A DNA stretch of 33,543 bases from Alphaproteobacteria bacterium (GCA_016776635.1 JADHSZ010000030.1:1-33543); one strand, 5' to 3'; positions 1 to 9,200 are shown, numbered from the stretch's first letter. The notes: generated by a model not told the origin, from the sequence alone. Translations and numbers: made by a program.

Positions 1-207
1 GTCACTATCCGTCAGGGTGTTTCCGCCGATATGGCCAAACAAATCGTCAAGGCCATAAAGGCGAAGAAACTCAAGGTTCAGGCCGCGATCCAGGGAGAAG
101 AAGTGAGGATTTCAGGCAAGAAACGCGACGATCTTCAGGCGGTGATTTCGCTGGTCAAGGAAATGGAGCCCGAGCAGCCCCTGCAATACGTGAATATGCG
201 CGACTAG
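1..207 (+). CDS. yajQ: YajQ family nucleotide-binding protein, 3' part only
   Basis: The gene runs in from the left edge, so only the last 68 codons are present, ending with TAG. The visible peptide carries the C-terminal signature of the YajQ/DUF520 family: an alpha-helical segment with KAKKLKVQA, then the strand [14 protein letters not shown] and an ending like QYVNMRD, which matches the E. coli-type tail (SKLKVQA, RVTGKSRDDLQAV, FKNFRD). YajQ proteins are cytoplasmic, about 160 residues long, with two ferredoxin-like folds, and bind nucleotides; in some bacteria they bind cyclic di-GMP. The gene converges on the TerB-like gene with a 21-base gap and no clear terminator between them. The family call is confident; the regulatory role in this organism is unknown. 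Confidence 0.9.
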   Translation, partial: VTIRQGVSADMAKQIVKAIKAKKLKVQAAIQGEEVRISGKKRDDLQAVISLVKEMEPEQPLQYVNMRD

Positions 208-228
208 CTCCGGGGAACGCCCCTTTCC

Positions 229-687
229 CTACTCCGTCCGTTCCAGAACCCGCTTACGCGCGGCGCCGCTTTCCTGGTCCGAAATATGCAGTAATCCGGC
301 AACGCGGCGCATCAGGTTGGCTTCATAGTCATGTAGTTCGCCGTCTGCGTAGACCACGTCCCACAACATCTCCACCAGAATCACCCGTTGCTGGTGATCG
401 AAATTCTTCATCAGGGGACTGATGAAGGCGTGTACGTCCACGGCTTGGCGGGCGCGCTTTAAGGCTTCCTCGAGAAGATTATGCGCCGATTCGGCATCAA
501 GACCGAGATGACGCTGGGCCAGATCGACGATGCGTGCCGCCTCTTCCTCGTCATAGCTCCCGTCAATCAGGGCGGCTTCGGCGAGAAGGGCGCAGGCGGC
601 TATATGCAGTTCCTCGGAGGAATGCCCGGATTCGTTTTCGGCGCGGCCTTCGCGCTCGAAAAGGAAAGATTTAACCTTGCCCCACAT
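229..687 (-). CDS. TerB-like (tellurite-resistance B family) cytoplasmic protein
   Basis: The 152-residue protein is all-helical in character and belongs to the TerB / COG4103 family. Two acidic helix-loop segments are visible, one around residues 41-50 (IDGSYDEEE) and one around 112-122 (VYADGELHDYE). These are the internal repeats that give TerB proteins a metal-binding acidic patch. The start MWGKVKSFLF is typical of single-domain alphaproteobacterial members, and an AGGAGAAGG ribosome site precedes the ATG. It lies 30 bases after the SGNH-like gene on the same strand and may be co-transcribed with it. No other ter genes are nearby, so tellurite resistance should not be assumed; most single-domain TerB proteins have no assigned role. 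Confidence 0.8.
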   Translation of the reverse strand: MWGKVKSFLFEREGRAENESGHSSEELHIAACALLAEAALIDGSYDEEEAARIVDLAQRHLGLDAESAHNLLEEALKRARQAVDVHAFISPLMKNFDHQQRVILVEMLWDVVYADGELHDYEANLMRRVAGLLHISDQESGAARKRVLERTE

Positions 688-717
688 ACCGCGCCTTCTC
701 CTGTGTCCTGTTAAAAA

Positions 718-1812
718 TCACTGTTTACACTGAACCGTGCCGGCGATGAACTCGGCCGCCACTTCATGCCCCCTGGGGTTCCAATGGGGGTCCATCTCGA
801 AATAGAGCTTTTCCTTGCCCCCCCGCGATGCCTCAAGGAAAGTCCCGGTGAGATCATAGACCGTAACATGGCGGCGGCGCAGAGCTTCGGCCATGTGTTC
901 ATTGGCGTAGTGCCGGTATTCTTCCTCGGCGTGAATAAGTTCCTTAAAGGTTTCCCACGCCTGCGGGCTTACCTGTTCGCGGGCGGGGAAAATATAGACG
1001 GCGAAAGGAATGCCCTTTGCCGTCACCCTGTCGCGCAAAACGCGAATGATATCAGCAGTGAATTCAATGTCCTTGTCATAGGCAGGCCCCTGGTAAAGGC
1101 CTTTGCCCGCGGCGACCACATTATTGCCGATATCCACCAGACCCAGCTGGGACAGAAATTGCGCTACCTTGAAGTTGGATTTCACGATTCTGTTGACGGC
1201 CATGTAGATGACCGAATGCTGCGCCAGAAACCGTTTGGTCTTTGTCATGAAGCCTAGCCGTGGCGGCGTGGGAGTGGGGTTCTCGATCTGCTCTTGTGTC
1301 AGATTTTCCAGTCGGGAAAGCGGAAGTGACTGATCGGGGACGATATCATTGCCAAGAAACAGCCCCATACCGACGAAACAAACGGCGGGCACGGATTCAA
1401 AGAAAGCCACATAGTTTTTAAAATAAGAGACCGGATCCAGCTCTGCGATTCCGGCGTTATAGGTGCCCATACGGGGCGTTCCCTGTGAAAGGCTCTCCCC
1501 CACCCTGGCGGAATAGGCCTGCCCGGCTTCCACGCCCCAGCCCTCGGTGAATGAATCTCCCAGAAAGAGAACAACTTTCTCGGTTGTGTCGAGGTCCAGC
1601 GTCTCCCTGAATCCCAGCTCGTTGGTGTCCAGTGTCACGTCCCATTCAAGATATTTGAACCTGAGATGCATATTCGGCGCGTAGGTGAGGCTGCGCTTGT
1701 TCAGCACATCGGGACCGGCCGCCAGGATATCGCCCAGAGCAAGGCGCAGAAGCCCCTCGCAGGCAAGGATGGCGAGAATGCTGGAGCAAATGACAAGCAG
1801 AAGGCTACGCAT
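718..1812 (-). CDS. SGNH/GDSL hydrolase-like protein with N-terminal membrane anchor
   Basis: This 364-residue protein begins with a hydrophobic segment (about residues 3-28), so it is probably anchored in the inner membrane facing the periplasm. The SGNH block I motif is clear at residues 84-90 (LGDSFTE, nucleophile Ser87). Near the end, DPHWNPRGH (Asp341, His343) supplies the catalytic Asp/His pair in the arrangement seen in AlgJ/AlgX/DHHW-type SGNH enzymes. Such proteins act as esterases or acetyltransferases on exported polysaccharides, but no polysaccharide operon is adjacent, so the substrate is unknown. A Cys at residue 18 inside the hydrophobic stretch is not in a good lipobox context. 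The downstream neighbour is the TerB-like gene, 30 bases away. Confidence 0.75.
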   Translation of the reverse strand: MRSLLLVICSSILAILACEGLLRLALGDILAAGPDVLNKRSLTYAPNMHLRFKYLEWDVTLDTNELGFRETLDLDTTEKVVLFLGDSFTEGWGVEAGQAYSARVGESLSQGTPRMGTYNAGIAELDPVSYFKNYVAFFESVPAVCFVGMGLFLGNDIVPDQSLPLSRLENLTQEQIENPTPTPPRLGFMTKTKRFLAQHSVIYMAVNRIVKSNFKVAQFLSQLGLVDIGNNVVAAGKGLYQGPAYDKDIEFTADIIRVLRDRVTAKGIPFAVYIFPAREQVSPQAWETFKELIHAEEEYRHYANEHMAEALRRRHVTVYDLTGTFLEASRGGKEKLYFEMDPHWNPRGHEVAAEFIAGTVQCKQ

Positions 1813-1979
1813 GGGATTCTCGTAAAAATATTCGGCTTTTCAACGGCAACCGGGATGGATTCCGGGAAAAACGCCCCCCCTGCGTTGAGGGCCCCTCAAC
1901 CGGATTTAAGGGCCCGCTTTACAGCCTGGGGGGCCGGTCGTCAAACAACCGGGCATTTTACTCGTCTCATTACCCCGGA

Positions 1980-2783
1980 TTAATTACCCAGGAGTCCCTT
2001 CAGAGCGTCCCCGGCTTTTCCGGCGCCTTCGCTGAGGGCATCCCCAGCACTTCCGGCGCCTTCGCTAAGAGCATCCTTGGCTCCGCTGAGACCTTTCTCC
2101 ACGGTGTCGGCGACAGCGCCAAGGTCAAGCGTGGCCACGGCTTTTCCTGCGCTTTCCTTAATAGCGCCGATGACTTCTTTGGCGACTTCTCCTGGCGTTG
2201 CGCCGTCGTCTTCCTTACCGATATCGGTGAGGTGAAGGTCGGGCAAGGGGGTGGTCATTGTTTTACCGCCCAGGAAAGAGGCGCTCACATTCACCTTGCC
2301 GCCCTTTATGACGAGGTCGTCGATCACCAGCTTTTTCCCTCCGTCTTCGGAGGGGGCCGCATCGTCTTTGCCGCCGCCGGCGCCCAGATAGGAATCCACA
2401 TTTTTCTGGATGGCGTCGAGATTGCTGCCGTCGGCGCCTATTTCATAGGTAATTTCCGGCGCGATGATGCGGATTTCCTTCACCGTAACCGTATCCTCGG
2501 CGAGAGAAGCCGTATCTATGACCAGGAAAACCTCTCCAAGCTTGAGGGCATGGTCGGTCTCGAAACCTTCCAGGTTCCCCATGGTCAGCCCATAAAGCCC
2601 CCCCTCGCCGGAAGTGGCGGAGATCACCACCTTGTCCAGGGTTACGTCCGTGGCGGTGATTTCCGAGCCGTAGGTTTCCACGGCGGCCTTGATCAGGGAA
2701 TCCAGAGAAGAAAACAGAAAAACGGCGGCGGCGGCGATGAGAACGGCCAGAATGATAATTCCGGCAACGAATTTATTTCTCAT
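1980..2783 (-). CDS. AsmA-like periplasmic protein with repetitive Ala/Gly-rich tail
   Basis: The 267-residue protein has an N-terminal membrane segment (about residues 5-25). A beta-rich region of the AsmA-like type follows, found as short exported proteins in many proteobacteria: a segment around residues 28-45 (IKAAVETYGSEITATDV), strands with GLTMGNLEGF, and VKEIRIIAPEITYEI. The tail from about residue 215 is low-complexity and built from short repeats of the kind AKDALSEGAG / AGDALSEGAG / AGDALKG, suggesting an amphipathic, coiled or disordered extension. An AAGGAAAG ribosome site precedes the ATG. AsmA-like proteins are linked to outer-membrane lipid homeostasis, but the function of this short form is unassigned. 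The next upstream gene is a CheY-like regulator, 42 bases away on the same strand. Confidence 0.65.
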   Translation of the reverse strand: MRNKFVAGIIILAVLIAAAAVFLFSSLDSLIKAAVETYGSEITATDVTLDKVVISATSGEGGLYGLTMGNLEGFETDHALKLGEVFLVIDTASLAEDTVTVKEIRIIAPEITYEIGADGSNLDAIQKNVDSYLGAGGGKDDAAPSEDGGKKLVIDDLVIKGGKVNVSASFLGGKTMTTPLPDLHLTDIGKEDDGATPGEVAKEVIGAIKESAGKAVATLDLGAVADTVEKGLSGAKDALSEGAGSAGDALSEGAGKAGDALKGLLGN

Positions 2784-2825
2784 TTTCTTTCCTTTTCAGG
2801 GTGCGGACCTTTTCAGTGCGAGGGC

Positions 2826-3242
2826 TCAGGAATCGAGAGTGAAGCCGACGGCCTCCTCGATTTCCCGTTGCAGATCGGGGGCGGAAATGGGTTTTGTCAG
2901 AACCTTGGTGGCGCCCACCTGGAGGGTTACGTCATGGATGAGATCATCACCGTCGCCGGTCAGAATGAGTACCGGGATCATACGCTCTTTAAGTCCTTCC
3001 TCCCGCCGCATGTGGTTGAGAAGCTCGGTGCCGTCCATCGTGTCCATGTGAAGATCGCATATGACCACATCGGGATCTGGAACACGGGGGTTGTTCAGGA
3101 TGTCGAGCGCTTCCTCGCCGTTTTTGGCTTCGATAACGTTTTCGATACCGATCTGACTTAACAGCTGGCGAACGATCTTTCTCATGGTCTTTTGGTCGTC
3201 AACGATGAGAACGCGTATTCCTTCCGCCTCTTTATTAGGCAT
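2826..3242 (-). CDS. Single-domain response regulator (CheY-like)
   Basis: At 138 residues the protein is essentially one receiver domain. Key residues are present: the acidic pair Asp15-Asp16, phospho-acceptor Asp63 in VICDLHMD, Thr95 in ILTGD, and Lys117 in LTKPI. There is no output domain, so it should act by protein-protein contact or as a phosphate shuttle. An AGGGAAAA ribosome site lies before the ATG. A second single-domain regulator lies 106 bases upstream on the same strand, and a degenerate PleD-like protein about 1.7 kb away on the other strand. No histidine kinase is encoded next to it, so the partner kinase is not identifiable here. Confidence 0.9.
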   Translation of the reverse strand: MPNKEAEGIRVLIVDDQKTMRKIVRQLLSQIGIENVIEAKNGEEALDILNNPRVPDPDVVICDLHMDTMDGTELLNHMRREEGLKERMIPVLILTGDGDDLIHDVTLQVGATKVLTKPISAPDLQREIEEAVGFTLDS

Positions 3243-3283
3243 TTAATTTTTCCCTATAAAAAATCTTGTTAAATATTTTCCTG

Positions 3284-3312
3284 AGCGTACACGGAGCGAC
3301 GAGTCCTTTCAA
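3284..3312 (-). promoter_or_regulatory. Candidate sigma-70 promoter for the 2826-3242 regulator
   Basis: On the minus strand TTGAAA (3312-3307) and TACGCT (3289-3284) are separated by 17 bases and lie about 40 bases before the start codon. This would let the first CheY-like gene be transcribed separately from its upstream neighbour. The call rests on pattern only. Confidence 0.35.
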
Positions 3313-3348
3313 TCCGTTACGGGGGAGGTCTCTGGGTCAGCAGTAAAA

Positions 3349-3846
3349 TTATTCCGGCTTTAAATTCTTTCGCCGTTCGGGGCTGGGCGGTTTGGCATCA
3401 ACCATCCGGCGGTCCGGTCCGCGAAAAGATTCTCCCAGGATGAATGACTTGGGATCATGGAATATTGCATGAAGACTTGCGTTAATCACCTTTTGTGAGG
3501 GCGGCTTCACGATGAATCCGGAAACGCCGGCATCCCTGGCCTGTTCAGCATGCTGGGGCAGGTTTTGTGAGGTCATCATAAGGATGGGAATTTTCTGATT
3601 CGGGCTGTCTTCTGAAAATCTCACCTGATGGCAGAATTCGATACCGTTCATGGGCACCATCAGCCAGTCACAGACAACCAAGTCAAAAGGAGTCTTCCTG
3701 AGCTTGGTGAAGGCTTCGGATCCATTGGGGGCGGAATTAATATGGGGAATCCCAAGAGAATGAAGAATCGTGGTGGTGACATTGACCATGATTTCATCGT
3801 CATCGATTACAAGTGCTTTTAATTCCGAAAAATCCACGTTTCCCAT
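3349..3846 (-). CDS. Single-domain response regulator with PDRR-type tail
   Basis: The 165-residue protein is a receiver domain plus a short charged tail. Visible key residues are Asp15-Asp17 (acidic cluster IDDDE), phospho-acceptor Asp60 in VVCDWLM, Thr92 in MMTSQ and Lys114 in VKPP. The tail contains FRGPDRR and PERRKNLK, a proline/arginine motif often seen after alphaproteobacterial stand-alone receiver domains. A GAAGGAAAAAT ribosome site precedes the ATG. It is divergent from the acetolactate decarboxylase gene and upstream of a second receiver gene. The two receivers share only general family similarity and look like distinct regulators rather than a fresh duplication. Confidence 0.88.
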   Translation of the reverse strand: MGNVDFSELKALVIDDDEIMVNVTTTILHSLGIPHINSAPNGSEAFTKLRKTPFDLVVCDWLMVPMNGIEFCHQVRFSEDSPNQKIPILMMTSQNLPQHAEQARDAGVSGFIVKPPSQKVINASLHAIFHDPKSFILGESFRGPDRRMVDAKPPSPERRKNLKPE

Positions 3847-3875
3847 ATTTTTCCTTCATGATCAGACCATGGCCA

Positions 3876-3904
3876 TTGAGAGGCTGAATTCTATATCCTA
3901 GGTA
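3876..3904 (+). promoter_or_regulatory. Candidate promoter for the acetolactate decarboxylase gene
   Basis: TTGAGA (3876-3881) and TAGGTA (3899-3904) have a 17-base spacer and end 45 bases before the GTG start. The -10 is weak. It lies in the 103-base divergent gap shared with the regulator on the other strand. Confidence 0.28.
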
Positions 3905-3949
3905 AAGTTTAGATTTCGTTGCGAAAAAGAGACTTTTCGGAGAAAAACC

Positions 3950-4756
3950 GTGTCCTTCTTTTCCACTATTCCAGTGAGATTCGTCGTAACCGCGGGCTTT
4001 CTTGCCTGTTTCTTCTTCGCCGCCTCTCCTCAAGCGCAGGAACGCGTGGAGGCCATCTTCCAATATTCCACCATCAACGCCCTGCTCCAGGGTCTCTATG
4101 ACGGTGAGATGACCATTGGCGAACTGTCACGCCAAGGCGATATGGGGCTGGGCACGTTCAACCATCTGGATGGCGAGATGGTTGTCATGGATGGAGCCTT
4201 TTACCGGGTGGGAATGGACGGAAAAGCCCATATGGTTACGGCGGAAGAAAAAACACCCTTCGCGGTTGTAACCTTCTTCGAGGCGGAAGAGACCTTGCCT
4301 GTTCCCGAAGGGCTTAGCTTCAAGGAATTAATCGATTTTCTCGACGACTCCGTTTCAAACCGCAACGCTTTCCAGGCCTATCGGCTGGATGGTATTTTTA
4401 AGTCCTTGAGGGCGAGAAGCGTTCCGGCGCAACACAAACCCTACGAAAAACTGGCCCATGTCATTGAGGAACAAGCAGTCTTTGAATTCGTGAATGTAAC
4501 CGGAACTCTCGTCGGGTTTCGTGCCCCCGATTATGTGGCAGACCTGAATGTGACCGGTTTCCACCTTCATTTTCTTGACGCCGACCGTAGCGCCGGCGGC
4601 CATGTCCTTGGCCTTGTGACCGGACCGGGAACCGTGCAGGTAAATGAGATTAACGAATTTCATATGAGGCTTCCCGATACGGCGGACTTTTCCCATATAG
4701 AACTGATAGGCGACCACAAGGAAGCCCTTGAAAAGGTGGAAACCAAGCGCCAATGA
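3950..4756 (+). CDS. budA: Alpha-acetolactate decarboxylase, with signal peptide
   Basis: The enzyme converts (S)-2-acetolactate to (R)-acetoin and CO2. The 268-residue protein has the family core: the Zn ligands of the HxH...H motif at His205, His207 and His218, the active-site Glu region LDGEM (Glu76), and the Arg motif LRARSVPAQ (Arg156). The start is GTG at 3950, supported by a GGAGA ribosome site about 7 bases upstream. The first 29 or so residues form a hydrophobic signal sequence ending SPQAQ, so the enzyme is probably exported, as known for some Bacillus/Brevibacillus members. No acetolactate synthase or acetoin reductase gene is adjacent, so it stands outside a classical bud operon. 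The symbol reflects the family; the physiological role (acetoin formation or scavenging of leaked acetolactate) is inference. Confidence 0.88.
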   Translation: MSFFSTIPVRFVVTAGFLACFFFAASPQAQERVEAIFQYSTINALLQGLYDGEMTIGELSRQGDMGLGTFNHLDGEMVVMDGAFYRVGMDGKAHMVTAEEKTPFAVVTFFEAEETLPVPEGLSFKELIDFLDDSVSNRNAFQAYRLDGIFKSLRARSVPAQHKPYEKLAHVIEEQAVFEFVNVTGTLVGFRAPDYVADLNVTGFHLHFLDADRSAGGHVLGLVTGPGTVQVNEINEFHMRLPDTADFSHIELIGDHKEALEKVETKRQ

Positions 4757-4757
4757 C

Positions 4758-4786
4758 TCTCCTTTGCGGATATGGTGGAAAGGAGA
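4758..4786 (+). repeat. Inverted repeat just after the budA stop codon
   Basis: Arms TCTCCTTT (4758-4765) and AAAGGAGA (4779-4786) are perfect 8-base complements around a 13-base loop, starting 2 bases after the budA TGA. There is no T-run after the second arm, so it is not a classical terminator. It could stabilise the mRNA 3' end. Confidence 0.45.
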
Positions 4787-4827
4787 ACCGCCAAAAACGG
4801 AAAATATAAAATCGTTTCTTATTAACT

Positions 4828-4856
4828 TTGCTTAAGTACTTGGCCTTCCATACTAT
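4828..4856 (+). promoter_or_regulatory. Candidate sigma-70 promoter for the PleD-like gene
   Basis: TTGCTT (4828-4833) and TACTAT (4851-4856) are separated by exactly 17 bases. A transcript would start near 4863, which argues for the ATG at 4924 as the translation start rather than an upstream in-frame TTG that lies inside the -35 box. Confidence 0.45.
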
Positions 4857-4923
4857 GTGGCGGTTTTCCGGGGCATATTCCGGCGCACCTTTCATCGGAA
4901 AAAAGGCACGGAAACAACGTGAT

Positions 4924-6276
4924 ATGACCCAATACATCGCTCGCATACTCATTCTCGGGGAAGATCCAGCCCAGACATCTCATCTCTGTTCCTTCTTCGC
5001 CAAACAGGATTTCGCCGCCATCAGCGACAGTTATTCGGTGGCCATCGAAAAGGTGATCGAGGAAGAACATCCCGATCTGGTCTTTATGTCCACAAGCGGC
5101 GATGGCGAACAGGCCTGTGACCTCGCCGACAGCCTGAAAAATGATCCCGGCACGGCCCATATTCCCATAACCGTTCAGGCTATGGACCCTTCCCCGGCGC
5201 TGCGCCGCCGCTGTTACGCCATCGGCGTCGACGATATTGTGATCGGCCCGGTCAGCGATGAAATCCTCCTCGCCCGCTTACGGCCCCTGGTGAGACTGAC
5301 CAACATGTATTCCGACCTGCATTACAGGGCCATGACGGCGCGGGAGTTCGGCCAGGATATCAATGGTGTTCTCGATCAGAACCTTGAAACGCGGCAATAC
5401 AGGGTTCTGGTGGTGGGCGATCAGGGGGAAGACCAGGAAGTCGTCGAAAACACCCTGGAGTCGGGATACGATGTCACACTTGCGGAGAATGCTCTCGCCG
5501 CTCAGGAAAAGCTGATTTCCGACAAGTTCGACGCCCTGATTCTTTTCCCCGGCCGGGATGCGGAAGAAGCCCTAAACCTGTGCATTCATATCCGCAATAA
5601 TCACAGGCTGTTCAATCTTCCCGTTCTGATGATTGCCGAGGCCGATACCTTTGAAGAACCGCCCGTCCCCTACCGTAACGGCGTCAGCAATGTTCTGATC
5701 CGGCCCATTCAGCCCGATGAATTACAGGTGGGCATTCTTACCCTGGTACGGCGCCAGAAAACCCGCTGGGATATCCACGAGGCCTTGGCTTCCACCCTTC
5801 AGGAGGGCACGCGCGATGACCTGACGGGTCTCTATACTCATGATTTTTTCAATGCCCATTTGATTCGGCGCACCGCGGAATCCCTCCAATGGGAGAAACA
5901 TTTTTCTCTGTTTCGTTTTGCAATCGAGAATATCGGCGGCATCAAGGAAAACTTTGGCGAAGAAGCGGGCCTCTCTGTTTTTAGTCAGGTATGCGGGTGG
6001 GTCACGGCCATGATCCGGATCGAGGATGTGGCCTCGCAGTTTGATGAAAACCAGATCGTCGTCCTTCTTCCCGGGACTTCCGAAGAAGAGGCCAGAGTGG
6101 TGGCCAGCCGTATCGCCAGCGTTCTCCTGCACACGGAGTTCGCCGTAAACGTGGGCGAGAAGGAACACTCGGTTCCCATCGGGATCTGGCTACAGGTGGG
6201 AGTAGCGACCCTCAGGCCCGGAGACACGGCCTCCAGCCTGTTCGAGCGCGCGGAAGAAGACTTCACCATCCCCTAA
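4924..6276 (+). CDS. PleD-like protein with two degenerate receiver domains and a degenerate GGDEF domain
   Basis: The 450-residue protein has the layout of PleD: receiver 1 (about residues 5-125), receiver 2 (about 157-280) and a GGDEF-type domain (about 300-450). PleD-like linker residues are seen around 120-140 (LVRLTNMYSDLHYRAMTARE). Every active site looks lost. The phospho-acceptor position of receiver 1 is Ser56 (DLVFMSTS), that of receiver 2 is Phe207 (DALILFPG), and the Lys-Pro motifs read IGPV and IRPI. The GGDEF signature is replaced by FDENQ before IVVLLPGT, about residues 371-385, while the entry motif DDLTGLYTHDFF is conserved. Family enzymes make cyclic di-GMP; this one probably does not. 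It may be a scaffold or a dimerising partner. I chose the ATG at 4924 because of the promoter position. Confidence 0.82.
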   Translation: MTQYIARILILGEDPAQTSHLCSFFAKQDFAAISDSYSVAIEKVIEEEHPDLVFMSTSGDGEQACDLADSLKNDPGTAHIPITVQAMDPSPALRRRCYAIGVDDIVIGPVSDEILLARLRPLVRLTNMYSDLHYRAMTAREFGQDINGVLDQNLETRQYRVLVVGDQGEDQEVVENTLESGYDVTLAENALAAQEKLISDKFDALILFPGRDAEEALNLCIHIRNNHRLFNLPVLMIAEADTFEEPPVPYRNGVSNVLIRPIQPDELQVGILTLVRRQKTRWDIHEALASTLQEGTRDDLTGLYTHDFFNAHLIRRTAESLQWEKHFSLFRFAIENIGGIKENFGEEAGLSVFSQVCGWVTAMIRIEDVASQFDENQIVVLLPGTSEEEARVVASRIASVLLHTEFAVNVGEKEHSVPIGIWLQVGVATLRPGDTASSLFERAEEDFTIP

Positions 6277-6288
6277 AACCGGCAAGGT

Positions 6289-9200
6289 CTATAAGGCAGG
6301 AGATCGCCTACCCCCCGCCCCCTCCTTTTCCTCCGGAGAAGCGGCGGACACCTCGCTTATACGGCGCATGAGGTACTGAACCCCCTTGAGCCGCACCTGG
6401 GGATCGCTCCAGTCGCGGCGATAGACCAGCTTGTGGTCGGGACGCAGTTTGACCGTCCCGGCCTGAGTGGCGATGAATTCCACCAAAGCGGAAGGATTGG
6501 CGAAGGTATCATTATGGAAGGAAAGAACGGCTCCCTTGGGTCCGGCATCCACTTTTTCAACGCCGGCCTTGCGGCAGTACTGCTTGATGGCGACGATGTT
6601 GAAAAGGTTCTCAACTTCCTGGGGAACCGGGCCGAAACGGTCATGGAGTTCCACCGCAAAGGCATCGATTTCCGCTGGATCCACAAGGCGGGCGATGCGC
6701 CGGTAGAGATTTAATCGCAGACCGAGATCGGCGATATAGTCCTCGGGGATGAGAACCGGACTGCCCAGGGTAATCTGCGGGGTCCAGTCCTGGGATGTAA
6801 CCTCCCCCTCCTCCGTTCCGGCGCCCGTGCCCCTGGCCCCGGCCACGGCTTCCTCGATCATGTGTTGATAGAGCTCGATTCCCACCTCGCGGATATGTCC
6901 GGATTGTTCCGACCCCAGAAGATTCCCGGCGCCACGGATATCCAGATCATGGCTGGCCAGGGTGAAACCGGCCCCCAGCGTGTCGAGATTATGCAGCACC
7001 TCCAGCCGTTTTTGCGCCGCCGGCGCCAGGATACGGCCGGGAGGAAGGGTGAGATAAGCATAGGCGCGGGTCTTGGAACGCCCGATACGGCCACGAATCT
7101 GATAGAGCTGGGAAAGCCCGAACATATCGGCGCGGTGCACGATCAGGGTATTCGCCGTGGGGATGTCGAGTCCCGATTCAATAATGCTAGTGGACAGCAG
7201 GACATCATATTTGCCGTCATAGAAAGCGGTGATCCTGTCTTCCATTTCACGGGCGCTCATGCGGCCGTGGACGGTGACGATGCTGACTTCCGGCGCCATT
7301 TCCCTGAGCTTTTCCTCCACCCCCACCAGATCCTTGATACGCGGACAGACGTAGAAGGTCTGTCCGCCGCGAAAATGCTCGCGCAGGATGGCCTCGCGCA
7401 GAACCACGGGATCGAATGGCAGGACGAAGGTGCGCACCGCCAGTCTGTCGATGGGGGGGGTGGCGATCAGGCTCATTTCGCGAACGCCCGAAAGCGCCAG
7501 TTGCAGGGTGCGCGGGATGGGAGTGGCGGTCAGGGTCAGGATATGAACATCGGCGCGCAGCTGTTTCAGGCGCTCCTTCTGGGTGACACCGAAATGCTGT
7601 TCCTCGTCCACGATCAGCAACCCGAGATGTTGGAAGGAGATTTTCTTCCCCAACAGGGTATGGGTGCCGATGACGATATTGATGGTGCCATCGGCGAGCC
7701 CCTCGCGGACCTCCGCCGCCTTGCTCTGCGTCGTCAGGCGGGAAAGCTGTTCGATACGTAACGGCAGACCGCTGAAACGGGATTTAAAGAGGCTGAAATG
7801 CTGGCGGCATAAAAGGGTGGTGGGCACGATGATGGCCACCTGGACTCCGTTCATGGCGGCCACGAAAGCGGCGCGCAGGGCGACCTCGGTCTTGCCGAAC
7901 CCCACATCGCCGCAGATCAGGCGGTCCATGGGCTTGCCCCCGGCCATGTCGTCGAGGGTATCCTCGATGGCGGCAAGCTGGTCTTCGGTTTCGGGATAGG
8001 GAAAGCGGGCGCAGAATTCATCGAATACGCCACTTTCGGGGCTAAGCTTCTCTCCGTCACGAAGCTCTCTTTGGGCGGCGATGCGAATCAGCTCATCGGC
8101 GATAAGGCGGATACGTTTTTTGACTCTTGCTTTCCGCGCCTGCCAGGCGACCCCGCCCAGGCGGTCGGGGCGACCCGCATCCTCCCCGCCGTAACGGGAC
8201 AGGACTTCGATATTTTCCACGGGAACATAGAGCTTGTCGCCGCCGTCATAGGTCAACAGCACGAAATCATGGGGCGCTTTTTCCACTTCAAGGGTTTCAA
8301 GACCCTCGAAACGGCCGATCCCATGTTCGGCATGGACCACCATGTCGCCCTCGGTAAGCGACGAAGCCTCGGCGATGATGTCTTCCGCGGGGCGGCGTTT
8401 TTTGCGGCGCCGCAGAAAGCGGTCGCCAAGGATATCCTGCTCACTGATGAACAGAATATTCGGAGACGAAAAGCCGTATTCCAGGCCGAGCATGGCCAAA
8501 GGCACGCTTTGGGGAGGGAGTCCCCCAATCTGGGGCCATGAGTCCACCCGTTCCACGCCATCTATGCCGTGATCTTTCAACAGCGCCGCCAATCTCTCAC
8601 ATGATCCTTCGCTGGAGGCGCTTAAGACCACCCGGCGGCCTTCTGCCCTGTTGTTTTCGACGACCTCTTTGACGGCGTCGAAAAGATCGGCGTCGGGCCG
8701 TGAACGGACATGGGCGAAATCCTGACCGCCCCTGCCCCCGGCGTCGCAACTGGCGGGACTGTCTTCCTGCGGCAGAAAGGGTGAAAACACACATGAGGCC
8801 CGTGAAGAGGCGAGCCGATTCCATTCATCGGCTTCCAGATAGAGTGCCTCGGGGGGAAGAGGTTTGTAGGAAACGGTGGTATCCCGCTCGGTTCCGGCGA
8901 GGCTGGTTCTCGCCTCGTAATAATCACGAATCATGTCGTGACGCGCCGTCATGGCCTCTTCACACTGATGGTCCATGGTTATGGCCGCGCCGGGAAGGTA
9001 ATCGAACAGCGTCTCCATGGTTTCGTGGAACAGGGGCAGCCAGTGCTCCATACCGGCCATTTTCCGGCCCGAGGAAACCGCTTCATAGAGCGGGTCTTCG
9101 CCACCGCCGGCACCGAAAAGATCGCGGTAGCCGCTGCGGAATCGTTCTATGGTGGTGGGATCGAGGCTGAATTCACTCACCGGCCTGAGGGTGATCTGCT

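Noticed and set aside
1759..1812. Lipoprotein signal in the SGNH-like protein
   Set aside because: The Cys at residue 18 is preceded by ILA, with an unusual residue at -2, and the segment continues hydrophobic after it, which fits a membrane anchor better.
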